Source: Klebsiella sp. RHBSTW-00484
GTDB lineage: Bacteria; Pseudomonadota; Gammaproteobacteria; Enterobacterales; Enterobacteriaceae
DNA length: 64,000 bases
Direction: 5' to 3'
Assembly (NCBI RefSeq): GCF_013705725.1
Contig: NZ_CP055481.1
Coordinates: 5,828,001-5,892,000, forward strand
The notes beneath the pieces are model-generated. The model saw nothing but the letters and a program-made list of their open reading frames with translations, made no database searches and had not been told where the DNA came from. A program made the position numbers and the translations under genes. Shown in pieces: positions 22,273 through 30,656 of the stretch (positions are counted from its first letter, which is position 1; every line of letters begins with the position of its first letter).

Positions 22273-23622
22273 ATGACAGACTTAGTTATCGCCAAATTTG
22301 GCGGCACCAGCGTTGCCGATTTTGATGCCATGAACCGCAGCGTAGACGTCGCGCTGCTGGATGCCAATACCCGCGTGGTCGTGCTTTCCGCTTCTGCGGG
22401 CGTGACTAATCTGCTGGTTGCTCTGGCGGATGGGCTGGAACCTGGCGAACGCTTCGAGAAACTCGATGCCATGCGCCAGATCCAGTTCAATATCCTGGAG
22501 CGCCTGCGCTATCCGAACGTGATTCGCGACGAGATTGAGCGCCTGCTGGAAAATATTACCGCTCTGGCAGAAGCTGCATCGCTGGCGAGCTCAACCGCAT
22601 TGACTGATGAGCTGGTCAGTCACGGTGAGCTGATGTCCACCCTACTGTTTGTCGAAATCCTGCGCGAGCGTGGTATCGCCGCCCAGTGGTTTGACGTGCG
22701 TAAAATTATGCGCACCAACGACCGCTTTGGCCGCGCGGAACCGGATATCGCCGCACTTTCTGAACTCACCCAACAGTTGCTGGCTCCGCGCCTTGCAGAA
22801 GGCCTGGTGATCACTCAGGGTTTTATTGGTAGCGAAGCCAAAGGCCGCACCACCACGCTCGGTCGCGGCGGCAGCGATTATACCGCCGCTCTGCTGGGCG
22901 AAGCGCTGCATGCGACTCGCGTTGATATCTGGACCGATGTTCCCGGCATCTATACCACCGACCCACGCGTTGCTCCGGCGGCCAAACGTATTGACGTCAT
23001 CGCCTTTGAAGAAGCGGCGGAAATGGCGACGTTTGGCGCGAAAGTTCTGCATCCGGCAACTCTGCTTCCCGCCGTGCGTAGCGAGATTCCGGTATTTGTT
23101 GGCTCCAGCAAAGAGCCGAAAGCGGGCGGTACGCTGGTATGCAACACGACCGAAAATCCACCGTTGTTCCGCGCGCTGGCGCTGCGCCGCAAGCAGACTC
23201 TGCTGACCCTGCACAGCCTGAATATGCTGCACTCTCGCGGTTTTCTCGCCGAAGTGTTCGGCATCCTGGCGCGACATAATATCTCCGTGGATCTCATCAC
23301 TACTTCAGAAGTGAGCGTGGCGCTGACCATGGACACCACCGGTTCCACTTCCGCAGGCGACACCTTGCTAACCCAGGCGCTGCTGACCGAGTTGTCTTCC
23401 CTGTGCCGCGTAGAGGTCGAGCAAGATCTGGCGCTGGTCGCGCTAATTGGCAATGATTTGTCGAAAGCGTGCGGCGTCGGTAAAGAGGTGTTTGGCGTAC
23501 TGGAGCCGTTCAATATTCGTATGATTTGCTACGGCGCATCCAGCCATAATCTGTGCTTCCTCGTACCTGGCGCGGATGCTGAGAAAGTGGTGCAGAAGCT
23601 GCATCATAATCTGTTCGAGTAA
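22273..23622 (+). CDS. lysC: Lysine-sensitive aspartokinase III LysC
   Basis: A 449-residue enzyme (E. coli 449) that phosphorylates aspartate, the first step to lysine, threonine and methionine. The kinase signature KFGGTSVAD is at the N-terminus and GRGGSDYTAALLGEAL at about 196-211. Two ACT domains follow (from about 310: LLTLHSLNMLHSRGFLAEV and LALVALIGNDLSKACGVG) and bind lysine. The start has GAGG upstream. Controlled by the riboswitch; its terminator is at 23634. Confidence 0.97.
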   Translation: MTDLVIAKFGGTSVADFDAMNRSVDVALLDANTRVVVLSASAGVTNLLVALADGLEPGERFEKLDAMRQIQFNILERLRYPNVIRDEIERLLENITALAEAASLASSTALTDELVSHGELMSTLLFVEILRERGIAAQWFDVRKIMRTNDRFGRAEPDIAALSELTQQLLAPRLAEGLVITQGFIGSEAKGRTTTLGRGGSDYTAALLGEALHATRVDIWTDVPGIYTTDPRVAPAAKRIDVIAFEEAAEMATFGAKVLHPATLLPAVRSEIPVFVGSSKEPKAGGTLVCNTTENPPLFRALALRRKQTLLTLHSLNMLHSRGFLAEVFGILARHNISVDLITTSEVSVALTMDTTGSTSAGDTLLTQALLTELSSLCRVEVEQDLALVALIGNDLSKACGVGKEVFGVLEPFNIRMICYGASSHNLCFLVPGADAEKVVQKLHHNLFE

Positions 23623-23633
23623 TTGCCAATAAA

Positions 23634-23661
23634 ATGGCCCGGTACATATATCCCGGGCCAT
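23634..23661. terminator. Bidirectional terminator lysC / nucleotidyltransferase gene
   Basis: ATGGCCCGG (23634-23642) pairs with CCGGGCCAT (23653-23661), followed by ATTTATTTT on + and preceded by A-rich sequence, giving T-rich sequence on -. It closes lysC and the convergent slipin-rlaP operon. Confidence 0.85.
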
Positions 23662-23663
23662 AT

Positions 23664-24452
23664 TTATTTTCCCATCACCGTGGTCATCAGCAGCTTGTCC
23701 AGCTCTCTGGCATCGCCCGTCCGGCTATCCGGCAGCATCGGCGGAACCTCACCCCTTACCAGTTCTGACTGAATAAACGCATGCAACAGTGGGCGACGCG
23801 GGCCATACTCAGCTTCCCCAGCACGTTGTTTACGCTCCAGCAGCTCGTCTATTTCCTGACGTAACCCCGCTTCCAGTTCGCTCCCCGCCAGCAGTTCAGC
23901 AAAGCGCATCGGCGGCACGCCTTTTCCCGCCTCAACCCAGCGAACGGCCAGCAACGGACGCAGCACGTAGAAGTACTTTTTCAATCGCACATCGTCACCT
24001 TGCAGATAACCGCGAAAGTTTTTCCGCGCCATCGAGTAGTAGTGCCAGCGCGCACGAACCGGGGAAAACCATTGCGGAACCAGCGCCTTAAGCGCTGATA
24101 TCGTCGCTGCATCTTGTTGATAAACTACCGGCGAATCCAGCCACTCGATAAGCGTCGGGTTCGCCCCTTTCAGCAAGCCCAGCGCCTTACGCCACTCCCA
24201 GCCGCAAACGTCCAGCTCATCGTCTATCGGCAATTCAATGACATCCCGCGGTAGCTCTACCCGCAGATACCATTCCGGTGGATGCACATAGAGAAATCGT
24301 ACGTCATAGTCGCTGTCCGGCGAGGCAAAGCCCCAGCCCCGACTGCCGGACTCGCAGGCGTAGAGCACCCTGACGCCATAGCGTTTCTCTATCTCTTCCA
24401 GTTGCCGCTGCACCCGCTGGCGCATGGCGGTATCCACTCCGTTACACGTCAT
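23664..24452 (-). CDS. RlaP-type nucleotidyltransferase (RNA-repair associated)
   Basis: A 262-residue protein of the pol-beta nucleotidyltransferase fold. The active-site motif is GSRGWGFASPDSDYDVRF (about residues 36-53), i.e. GS followed by DxD, with ELDVCGWEW giving a candidate third acidic residue. The C-terminal helical part contains HYYSMARKNFRGYL and KKYFYVLRPLLAVRW. The family (RlaP, often found with RNA ligase and RtcR loci) is thought to act on RNA ends; the reaction is not established. It follows slipin with a 5-nt gap, so both belong to one sigma-54 transcription unit. No RtcA or RtcB is beside it. Confidence 0.78.
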   Translation of the reverse strand: MTCNGVDTAMRQRVQRQLEEIEKRYGVRVLYACESGSRGWGFASPDSDYDVRFLYVHPPEWYLRVELPRDVIELPIDDELDVCGWEWRKALGLLKGANPTLIEWLDSPVVYQQDAATISALKALVPQWFSPVRARWHYYSMARKNFRGYLQGDDVRLKKYFYVLRPLLAVRWVEAGKGVPPMRFAELLAGSELEAGLRQEIDELLERKQRAGEAEYGPRRPLLHAFIQSELVRGEVPPMLPDSRTGDARELDKLLMTTVMGK

Positions 24453-24457
24453 TTTCG

Positions 24458-25585
24458 TTATCCTTTTATATTGACCAGACCATGCAGCACCTGGTCCAGG
24501 CCGCCAAAGACTGAGATTTTATCGATACGCTCCGCGACTCTTTCCAGCGTTTCCAGCTCTTTTAAGCGCAGCGCCACCGGGTTGTTTTCCATCACCTTCG
24601 CGGTGTTCAATAGTGAGCGGGTGGCGGCGGTTTCTTCACGCCGACGGATCACATTCGCCTGCGCCGACTTTTCCGCCTCGACCAGCTGCGACAAAATCGC
24701 TTTCATATCGCCCGGCAGCACAATATCTTTCACCCCCAGGGACGCGACTTCGATACCAAAGGGCGTCATGCGGGATTTCACCTGCGCGCTCACCACTTCA
24801 TCAATCACCTGCTTATCTTCCAGCAGCTCGTCCAGCGTGCGCGTCCCTACCGCTTCACGCAGCGCAAACTGCAGCTCGCGATACAGATGGTCCAGCGGCT
24901 TCGTCAGCTGGCAGTAAGCCTGCAAAACGTCGTTGTAGCGCCAGTTCGCCGCCAGATTCAGACGCAGATTCACTTTATCTTTGGTCAGGATCTCCTGTCC
25001 GCCGACCTCCAGTACCTGTAAACGGGTATCGACCACTTCGGCTTCGACCAGATGATTAACCTTCCAGTAAGCAGACAGGCCCGGCGGCAGTAACGGCTGC
25101 GTCTCACCATCGATTTTCAGCACCCCGACGTGCCATGCAGGGACCGACACGGTGAGGATCGACTCACGGCCTTTTACCGCGCCGCTACGTCGAGGCTGCA
25201 ATACGGCATTCATCACCGCAGTCGGAACCTGAACCTGCTGAGTGTCCATGCGTATCAGCTTCATATCCTCACTGGCGGGCCAATATAGACGACGCGTAGA
25301 GGGCGACAAAATTTCCTGCAACACACCGTTGTTGTACAGCGCCCCGGTTTCGGTATCCGTCAGATCCGCCGCCAGGCAATAACGTTCAACCCACACAGGC
25401 TGAAACTGACGTAAATACTCCGCCAGCGCTTCCGGCACTTCGCTACCGTCCATGTTGACGATCAGCACCTCAGGGACGTTAAACCACGGCAGGCGGTGCG
25501 TACCCGCTTCCAGAACCTGATAGTAGTCACCCTCACGGGATAAAAGACCCAGTTGACCTTTGCGTATCGTAACTTTCTTCGTCAT
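24458..25585 (-). CDS. Slipin / SPFH (band 7) family protein
   Basis: A 375-residue protein with an SPFH core at about 150-300: WHVGVLKIDGETQPLLPPGL, VEAEVVDTRLQVLEVGGQEILT, KDKVNLRLNLAANWRY, then a Glu/Arg-rich helix (LSQLVEAEKSAQANVIRRREETAAT). The N-terminal 130 residues form a second beta-rich repeat starting KVTIRKGQLGLL. No membrane anchor is obvious. SPFH proteins oligomerise into rings, usually at membranes. In RtcR-controlled loci of other enterobacteria such slipins accompany RNA-repair genes; the role is unknown. First coding gene after the leader RNA. Confidence 0.85.
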   Translation of the reverse strand: MTKKVTIRKGQLGLLSREGDYYQVLEAGTHRLPWFNVPEVLIVNMDGSEVPEALAEYLRQFQPVWVERYCLAADLTDTETGALYNNGVLQEILSPSTRRLYWPASEDMKLIRMDTQQVQVPTAVMNAVLQPRRSGAVKGRESILTVSVPAWHVGVLKIDGETQPLLPPGLSAYWKVNHLVEAEVVDTRLQVLEVGGQEILTKDKVNLRLNLAANWRYNDVLQAYCQLTKPLDHLYRELQFALREAVGTRTLDELLEDKQVIDEVVSAQVKSRMTPFGIEVASLGVKDIVLPGDMKAILSQLVEAEKSAQANVIRRREETAATRSLLNTAKVMENNPVALRLKELETLERVAERIDKISVFGGLDQVLHGLVNIKG

Positions 25586-25687
25586 TTTTTATTCCTTTAA
25601 AAGTTAATCAGGCGCGGATGCAGGGGCGAAGCCGCAGGGGAATTCCCTTTTGCCTGCGGCCCGGCGTCTTTACCGGCGGCCTGTTTT

Positions 25688-25872
25688 GGGGGTTGCTGAC
25701 AGCTCAACGCCCCGTTTTATTTCTATGATTAACAACCAGTTTTCATTCGGAGATGAAATTGGGAATCGAACCCGTGGTGGTCATCGGCTGACGGAACACT
25801 TCCGGAAAACAGCCTCTGCCGTTCCTGAGGTGCCGGCGGGGTTTAACCCCCTGCGTTTTCAGCGTATTGACG
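25688..25872 (-). ncRNA. Candidate structured leader RNA with tRNA T-arm-like element (Y-RNA-like)
   Basis: The 298 nt between the sigma-54 promoter and slipin encode no protein. On the - strand GGG-UUCGAUU-CCC (25773-25761) has the 7-nt TTCGATT loop of a tRNA T-arm and is enclosed by GAUGA/UCAUC (25785-25781 with 25756-25752). Upstream lie hairpins AACGGC-AGAG-GCUGUU (25823-25808) and CGGAA-GUG-UUCCG (25804-25792). GGGGGUU (25851-25845) can pair with AACCCCC (25694-25688) to close the whole fold, although a local hairpin competes. Bacterial Y RNAs of RNA-repair operons carry a tRNA-like domain, and this one would be transcribed first in the operon. The ends are inferred. A further hairpin GCCGCAGG/CCTGCGGC lies at 25660-25631. 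Confidence 0.55.
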
Positions 25873-25882
25873 AGAGAGTTAT

Positions 25883-25899
25883 TGCCAGATGCGTGCCAG
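25883..25899 (-). promoter_or_regulatory. Sigma-54 promoter of the leader RNA-slipin-rlaP unit
   Basis: The - strand reads CTGGCACG-CATC-TGGCA, matching the -24/-12 consensus YTGGCACG-N4-TTGCW with one change at the -12 element. It faces away from rtcR, which encodes a sigma-54 activator, and start is predicted near 25872. The A/T-rich 25900-26032 stretch would hold the RtcR binding sites; none was recognised. Confidence 0.85.
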
Positions 25900-26032
25900 A
25901 AAGAAAAAATGGCGAAATTATTTTTTATCTGATTGATTTTAATTGTTTTATTTTAAATCTCATTTTTAAGCATTGCCGCCAGAAAGTAATTTTTTTATCT
26001 TTAAATATCGACACTTATCTTTTGGGATAATC

Positions 26033-27613
26033 ATGAAGAAGCGGCGGGTAGTGATTGGCGTACTTGGAACGGTACTGGACAAGCGCGGTAAGCGGGCAAA
26101 TCGATTAAAAAAATGGCGGCCCACCGTTGGACTATGCCAGCAGGCAGATTTTCCCGTCGACAGGCTGGAACTGCTCCATCAGCCGCGTGATGAAAGCATG
26201 GCGCAAAGGTTGATTGAAGATGTGGCTCTGCTTTCACCCCATACCCAAGTGCGGCCACATACGGTCGAGATTAACGATCCGTGGGATTTTGAAGAGGTCT
26301 ACGCCGCCTTCCTCGATTTCGCTACCCATTACGAGTTTGATACCGAGAACGAAGAGTATCTGGTGCATATCACCACCGGGACTCACGTGGCGCAGATTTG
26401 CTGGTTTCTACTGACGGAAGCCCACTATCTTCCCGCCAGCCTGCTGCAAACCAGCCCTGCACCGAAAGGTTCGTCAGATGAGCTGATCGCGGCTGGCACC
26501 TGCTCGGTTATCGACCTTGATTTAAGCCGCTACGCCACGCTCACCAGCCGCTTTCAGCGCGAGCAGCAGCAGTCAGTCTCCTTCCTGAAGGCCGGTATTG
26601 ATACGCGCAACCCGACGTTTAATAAACTTATCGATCGTATTGAGCGCGTGGCGATCCGATCGACCGATCCGATCCTTCTCACTGGCCCAACCGGTGCCGG
26701 TAAGTCTTTCCTTGCCAAACGTATTTTTCAGCTTCGTCAGTCACGCCATCAGGTTGCGGGCAGTCTGGTGGCAGTAAACTGCGCCACCCTGCGCGGAGAC
26801 AACGCCATGTCCACGCTATTTGGTCATGTAAAAGGCGCGTTTACCGGTGCGCTGACGCCGCGAGCGGGCCTGCTGCGCGAGGCCGATGGCGGAGTGTTGT
26901 TTCTCGACGAAATCGCCGAGCTGGGGCTGGATGAGCAGGCTATGCTGCTAAAAGCGATTGAAGAGAAAACCTTTTTCCCGTTTGGTTCCGATAAAGAGGT
27001 CTACAGCAATTTCCAGCTAATTGCCGGTACCCATCGCGATATGCAGCAATGGGTGGCGGAAGGTCGTTTTCGCGAAGATCTCTATGCGCGCATCAATATG
27101 TGGCGCTTTGCCCTGCCGGGCCTGGCGCAGCGGCGGGAAGATATCGCACCGAACGTAGAGTATGAATTACAGCGCTTTGCAAACGAACGGCAAACGCAGA
27201 TTCGTTTCGATAAAGACGCCCGCGAGCGCTATCTGACTTTTGCCTGTTCGCCGCAGGCGCAGTGGCGGGGTAACTTTCGCGAACTTGGGTCGTCCGTCGC
27301 GCGAATGGCAACCCTGGCCGAGCAAGGGCGGATTACGCTCGCTCTTGCACAAGAGGAGATGGCGCTCTTACAAGAGAGCTGGCAGCTCACCACATCTTCT
27401 CCTGATATCGAAATGGAAATCGATCTGTTCGATCGCCGCCAACTGGAAACCGTTCTGGAGGTGTGCCAACGCAGCGCTTCGCTGTCCGAAGCCGGACGCG
27501 AGCTGTTCGCCGTCTCCCGTCAGAAAAAGGCCAATCCCAATGATGCCGACCGCCTGCGCAAGTATTTAGCCCGCTTTGGGCTGAGCTGGGAGAGTATCCG
27601 CAGTGGAACATGA
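26033..27613 (+). CDS. rtcR: RtcR, sigma-54-dependent activator with CARF sensor domain
   Basis: 526 residues (E. coli RtcR 532). The N-terminal CARF domain (about 1-180, KRRVVIGVLGTVLDKRG, and EEYLVHITTGTHVAQICWFLL) is known to sense RNA with a 2',3'-cyclic phosphate. The AAA+ domain (about 190-420) has Walker A GPTGAGKS, the sigma-54 contact loop GAFTGA, Walker B GGVLFLDEIAE, and the arginine-finger region EGRFREDLYARI. A C-terminal HTH region (about 470-526) follows. ATG at 26033 gives the family start. It is divergent from the slipin operon, whose sigma-54 promoter it should activate. Confidence 0.95.
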   Translation: MKKRRVVIGVLGTVLDKRGKRANRLKKWRPTVGLCQQADFPVDRLELLHQPRDESMAQRLIEDVALLSPHTQVRPHTVEINDPWDFEEVYAAFLDFATHYEFDTENEEYLVHITTGTHVAQICWFLLTEAHYLPASLLQTSPAPKGSSDELIAAGTCSVIDLDLSRYATLTSRFQREQQQSVSFLKAGIDTRNPTFNKLIDRIERVAIRSTDPILLTGPTGAGKSFLAKRIFQLRQSRHQVAGSLVAVNCATLRGDNAMSTLFGHVKGAFTGALTPRAGLLREADGGVLFLDEIAELGLDEQAMLLKAIEEKTFFPFGSDKEVYSNFQLIAGTHRDMQQWVAEGRFREDLYARINMWRFALPGLAQRREDIAPNVEYELQRFANERQTQIRFDKDARERYLTFACSPQAQWRGNFRELGSSVARMATLAEQGRITLALAQEEMALLQESWQLTTSSPDIEMEIDLFDRRQLETVLEVCQRSASLSEAGRELFAVSRQKKANPNDADRLRKYLARFGLSWESIRSGT

Positions 27614-27661
27614 ACATAATTAGTTTGAATAATATTCCTTAGCACGATAAACAATAGCTAT

Positions 27662-27686
27662 GGCCGGGCTCGATCCCGGCCTGTTT
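27662..27686 (+). terminator. Terminator of rtcR
   Basis: GGCCGGG (27662-27668) pairs with CCCGGCC (27675-27681), loop CTCGAT, followed by TGTTTA. The T-run is short. Confidence 0.7.
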
Positions 27687-27687
27687 A

Positions 27688-27875
27688 TACCCGTCATACT
27701 TCAAGTTGCATGTGCGTTGGCTGCGTTCGTTCACCCCAGTCACTTACCAGAGTAAGCTCCTGGGGATTCGCTCACTTGCCGCGTTACTCGGCCTATGGCC
27801 TCGCCCCTTCGGGGCCAGCGCAAGCGCTGTTCAAGGCACAAGTGCCTTGTCCTGCAACTCGAATTATTTAGGGTA
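27688..27875. repeat. Long (188-bp) ERIC element between rtcR and the panS-like gene
   Basis: An ERIC sequence with ends TACCCGTCATACTTCAAGTTG and CAACTCGAATTATTTAGGGTA, core CCCCAGTCACTTAC with GTAAGCTCCTGGGGATTC, and an extra internal hairpin block (CCCCTTCGGGGCCAGCGC, AAGGCACAAGTGCCTT). TA dinucleotides flank both ends (27686-27687, 27876-27877). A near-identical copy in the opposite orientation lies at 40510-40697. The remaining sequence of the 301-nt gap holds only the rtcR terminator and a short leader. Confidence 0.92.
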
Positions 27876-27914
27876 TATAACAAGCAAACACAACATACGT
27901 GCAAGGAAAACAAC

Positions 27915-28856
27915 ATGCTCGCCACGCTTACGCGGCTGTTCCCATTATGGGCGCTGCTGCTCTCGGTTATCGCGTATTACACGCCATCCACTTTCACTCC
28001 CATTGGCCCCTGGGTCCCGACGCTGCTGATGCTGATTATGTTCGGCATGGGCGTTCACCTGAAGGTGGACGACTTTAAACGCGTCCTTTCCCGCCCGGCA
28101 CCGGTAGCTGCGGGGATTTTTCTGCACTATCTGGTGATGCCGCTCGCCGCCTGGCTGCTGGCGCTGATTTTCAATATGCCGCCGGAGCTCTCCGCCGGGA
28201 TGGTGCTGGTCGGCAGCGTTGCCAGCGGCACGGCATCCAACGTCATGATCTACCTGGCTAAAGGCGATGTGGCACTGTCGGTCACCATCTCGTCGGTTTC
28301 CACGCTGGTCGGCGTGGTGGCAACGCCGCTGCTGACGCGCCTTTACGTCGATGCACATATTCAGGTGGACGTGATGGGAATGTTGCTCAGTATTCTGCAA
28401 ATCGTGGTGATCCCGATTGCGCTGGGACTGGTGGTTCATCACCTGCTGCCAAAAGTCGTAAGGGCGGTAGAACCGTTCCTCCCGGCCTTCTCAATGGTTT
28501 GTATTCTGGCGATTATCTGCGCCGTGGTAGCCGGCTCCGCTTCGCATATCGCCTCCGTGGGCTTTGTGGTAATCATCGCGGTTATCCTGCACAACACCAT
28601 CGGCCTGCTCGGCGGCTACTGGGGCGGACGACTGTTTGGTTTTGATGAATCCACCTGCCGTACGCTGGCGATTGAGGTAGGGATGCAGAACTCAGGTCTG
28701 GCTGCCGCGCTGGGGAAAATCTACTTTGGTCCGCTGGCTGCGCTGCCAGGCGCGCTGTTCTCAGTCTGGCACAACCTGTCCGGCTCGCTGCTGGCCGGTT
28801 ACTGGTCAGGGAAGCCGATTGCGGATGAATCGCGTAAAACGGGAAAAGAGAACTAG
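27915..28856 (+). CDS. panS: BASS-family transporter, PanS-like (pantothenate precursor uptake)
   Basis: A 313-residue membrane protein with about ten helices, of the bile acid:sodium symporter fold. Conserved points include [45 protein letters not shown] (crossing motif 1), and [15 protein letters not shown] (crossing motif 2). In Salmonella the homologue PanS moves ketopantoate or pantothenate; the name here rests on overall resemblance. The frame opens upstream at 27795 inside the ERIC repeat, but ATG 27915 with AAGGAAAA is the true start. Confidence 0.8.
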   Translation: MLATLTRLFPLWALLLSVIAYYTPSTFTPIGPWVPTLLMLIMFGMGVHLKVDDFKRVLSRPAPVAAGIFLHYLVMPLAAWLLALIFNMPPELSAGMVLVGSVASGTASNVMIYLAKGDVALSVTISSVSTLVGVVATPLLTRLYVDAHIQVDVMGMLLSILQIVVIPIALGLVVHHLLPKVVRAVEPFLPAFSMVCILAIICAVVAGSASHIASVGFVVIIAVILHNTIGLLGGYWGGRLFGFDESTCRTLAIEVGMQNSGLAAALGKIYFGPLAALPGALFSVWHNLSGSLLAGYWSGKPIADESRKTGKEN

Positions 28857-28869
28857 CAGCCCGTAATCT

Positions 28870-29017
28870 TCCCGGCTTGCGCTGCGCTTAGCCGGGCTAC
28901 AGGTTTACCGCCGTCTGCGGTCCAGTAGCCCGGGTAAGGCGTTTACGCCGCGACCCGGGATTTCCGCAGTCTGCGGTCTGGTAGCCCGGACAGGTGCACA
29001 GCACCGCCTCCGGGATT
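28870..29017. repeat. REP cluster after the panS-like gene
   Basis: Three REP-type units in alternating orientation: CCCGGCTTGCGCTGCGCTTA/AGCCGGGCTA (28871-28900), GTAGCCCGGGTAAGGCG with GCGACCCGGG (28925-28960), and GTAGCCCGGACAGGTGCAC with GCACCGCCTCCGGG (28981-29015). They fill the gap before yjbD. Confidence 0.85.
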
Positions 29018-29099
29018 TTCCTGGAGGCGCAACAATTTACCGTGAGACGTCTGCCCCTTTACCGTACACTGAAGTCATCGGCTAACTGAGGGCACCACT

Positions 29100-29372
29100 A
29101 TGGCACTCCCCCGCATTACCCAAAAAGAGATGACCGAGCGCGAACAGCGCGAACTGAAAACCCTACTTGATCGCGCGCGCATTGCGCATGGCCGTCCGCT
29201 GACTAACGCGGAAACCAACAGCGTGAAAAAAGAGTACATCGATAAACTGATGGTTTTACGCGAAGCAGAGGCAAAAAAAGCCCGCCAGTTGAAGAAAAAG
29301 CAGGCTTATAAACCGGACAGTGAAGCATCGTTTTCCTGGTCGGCAAGTACGCCGACGCGCGGCAGGCGTTAG
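29100..29372 (+). CDS. yjbD: YjbD family small protein (DUF3811)
   Basis: A 90-residue, highly charged protein almost identical along its length to E. coli YjbD (90). It starts [20 protein letters not shown] and ends [12 protein letters not shown]. It is predicted mostly helical and coiled-coil-like with a Lys-rich tail. Function unknown. Its last 4 nt overlap the end of rluF on the other strand; the two genes are convergent, as in E. coli. Confidence 0.93.
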   Translation: MALPRITQKEMTEREQRELKTLLDRARIAHGRPLTNAETNSVKKEYIDKLMVLREAEAKKARQLKKKQAYKPDSEASFSWSASTPTRGRR

Positions 29373-30238
29373 CGCCCTTTCTTTTTGCGCCCCGGCTGAA
29401 CAAAACGTTTACCGTTCGACGCCGGGCGTGATTTCTCGGCCGTCTTTTCGATTGCCACCACCGGGCGTTTAATCCCCGCCGTTTTCGGCTTCGCTTTTGC
29501 CTTCGGTTTCGCTTCTGAAGAAGACCCTTCAATCAGCTTAAACAGATCGATCAGCTCATCATCCGTCAGATCGCGCCATTCCCCCAGCGGGATCCCCGTC
29601 AGGCTGACGTTCATAATCCGCGTACGTTCAAGCTTCATCACTTCATAGCCAAAGTGTTCGCACATGCGACGGATCTGGCGATTCAGCCCCTGCACCAGAG
29701 TAATGCGAAAGACAAACGGCGCTTCTTTTTTGACTTTACACTTCTTCGTGACCGTCCCGAGGATCGGCACGCCCGCGCCCATGCCGCGGATAAACTCATC
29801 GGTCACCGGCTTATCGACGGTAACCAGGTACTCTTTTTCGTGATCGTTACCAGCGCGCAGGATCTTGTTAACCAGATCGCCATGATTGGTCAAAAAGATC
29901 AGCCCCTGGGAATCTTTATCCAGACGACCAATCGGAAAAACGCGTTTGCTGTGGTTAACGAAATCGACGATGTTGTCGCGCTCGCCGTCTTCGGTGGTGC
30001 TGACAATGCCAACGGGTTTGTTCAGCGCAATCAGCACTAAATCATCCGCTTCACGCGGCTCAATCAACCGGCCATTGACCTTCACCACGTCGCCAGCTTT
30101 GACCTGGTCGCCAATGGTGGCGCGCTTGCCGTTGATAAAAACGTTGCCTTGTTCGATAAAGCGATCGGCCTCGCGGCGCGAGCAAATTCCGCTTTCGCTG
30201 ATGTATTTATTGAGTCGGGTTGACGAGTCGGGCAGCAT
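29369..30238 (-). CDS. rluF: 23S rRNA pseudouridine(2604) synthase RluF
   Basis: A 289-residue enzyme (E. coli 290). It has an N-terminal S4 RNA-binding domain ([20 protein letters not shown]), then the RsuA-family catalytic domain with the active-site Asp in [20 protein letters not shown] (about residue 107), and [19 protein letters not shown] basic disordered tail (about 245-289, [15 protein letters not shown]) follows. It makes pseudouridine 2604 in 23S rRNA and, in E. coli, also acts on tRNA-Tyr. Confidence 0.96.
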   Translation of the reverse strand: MLPDSSTRLNKYISESGICSRREADRFIEQGNVFINGKRATIGDQVKAGDVVKVNGRLIEPREADDLVLIALNKPVGIVSTTEDGERDNIVDFVNHSKRVFPIGRLDKDSQGLIFLTNHGDLVNKILRAGNDHEKEYLVTVDKPVTDEFIRGMGAGVPILGTVTKKCKVKKEAPFVFRITLVQGLNRQIRRMCEHFGYEVMKLERTRIMNVSLTGIPLGEWRDLTDDELIDLFKLIEGSSSEAKPKAKAKPKTAGIKRPVVAIEKTAEKSRPASNGKRFVQPGRKKKGR

Positions 30239-30248
30239 AACTTCTCCT

Positions 30249-30322
30249 GAAACACTTCATCCTTCAAGTTGTTCGGGCGCTCACTCTCTTGCCGCCTTGA
30301 TAAAACTTGAATGCTTTTATGT
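30249..30322. repeat. Shortened ERIC-like element upstream of rluF
   Basis: The ends AAACACTTCATCCTTCAAGTTG and CTTGAATGCTTTTATGTTT are inverted, and GCGCTCACTCTCTTGCCGCC is the ERIC outer arm, but the CCCCAGG...GTGACTGGGG core is missing. It looks like an internally deleted member of the family. Confidence 0.55.
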
Positions 30323-30656
30323 TTAAAAAGCGAAATATACCCTACCTTGCGAACGATAAAAAATAATCGCGTACTCGCTGCCTGGCACTAAATGTGATCT
30401 ATCGCGCCTTTCAACACAAAAGTGTTCATTTAAGACCTCTGCAACTTTGACCGGCGAAATAAAGCAGAATCAGGCCTTTAGCACCACCAGCACAAACGTG
30501 CTGTAAACCATCTACTCACACATCAAATGTGCAACAGAAACCGCCAGTACATCGTCATGAAATAGATGAAAATTGCTTTGAAGTACAGCATCGATAGGGT
30601 TATATCAGATCAGAACAGCAAATATGTGATTTGCACAAATGTGCAGGAGTCGAAAG
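30323..30656 (+). promoter_or_regulatory. sor operon control region with three SorC-type palindromes and a CRP half site
   Basis: This gene-free stretch holds three perfect 14-bp palindromes: AACACAAAAGTGTT (30413-30426), AGCACAAACGTGCT (30489-30502) and TGCACAAATGTGCA (30632-30645). They share the pattern nrCACAAAnGTGyn, and TCAAATGTGCAAC near 30523 is a weaker version. AAATGTGATCTA at 30390-30401 is a perfect CRP left half. The last palindrome lies just before the sorC ribosome site, fitting autorepression by SorC; CRP would give catabolite control. Confidence 0.7.

Noticed and set aside
25761..25773. A genuine tRNA gene at the T-arm-like sequence
   Set aside because: No acceptor stem, anticodon arm or CCA end fits the usual spacing; only the T-arm is convincing, so it is reported as a tRNA-like leader element.
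27686..27877. CRISPR array, because of repeated palindromes
   Set aside because: The repeats are single long palindromes of the ERIC type, not short direct repeats with spacers; no cas genes are present.
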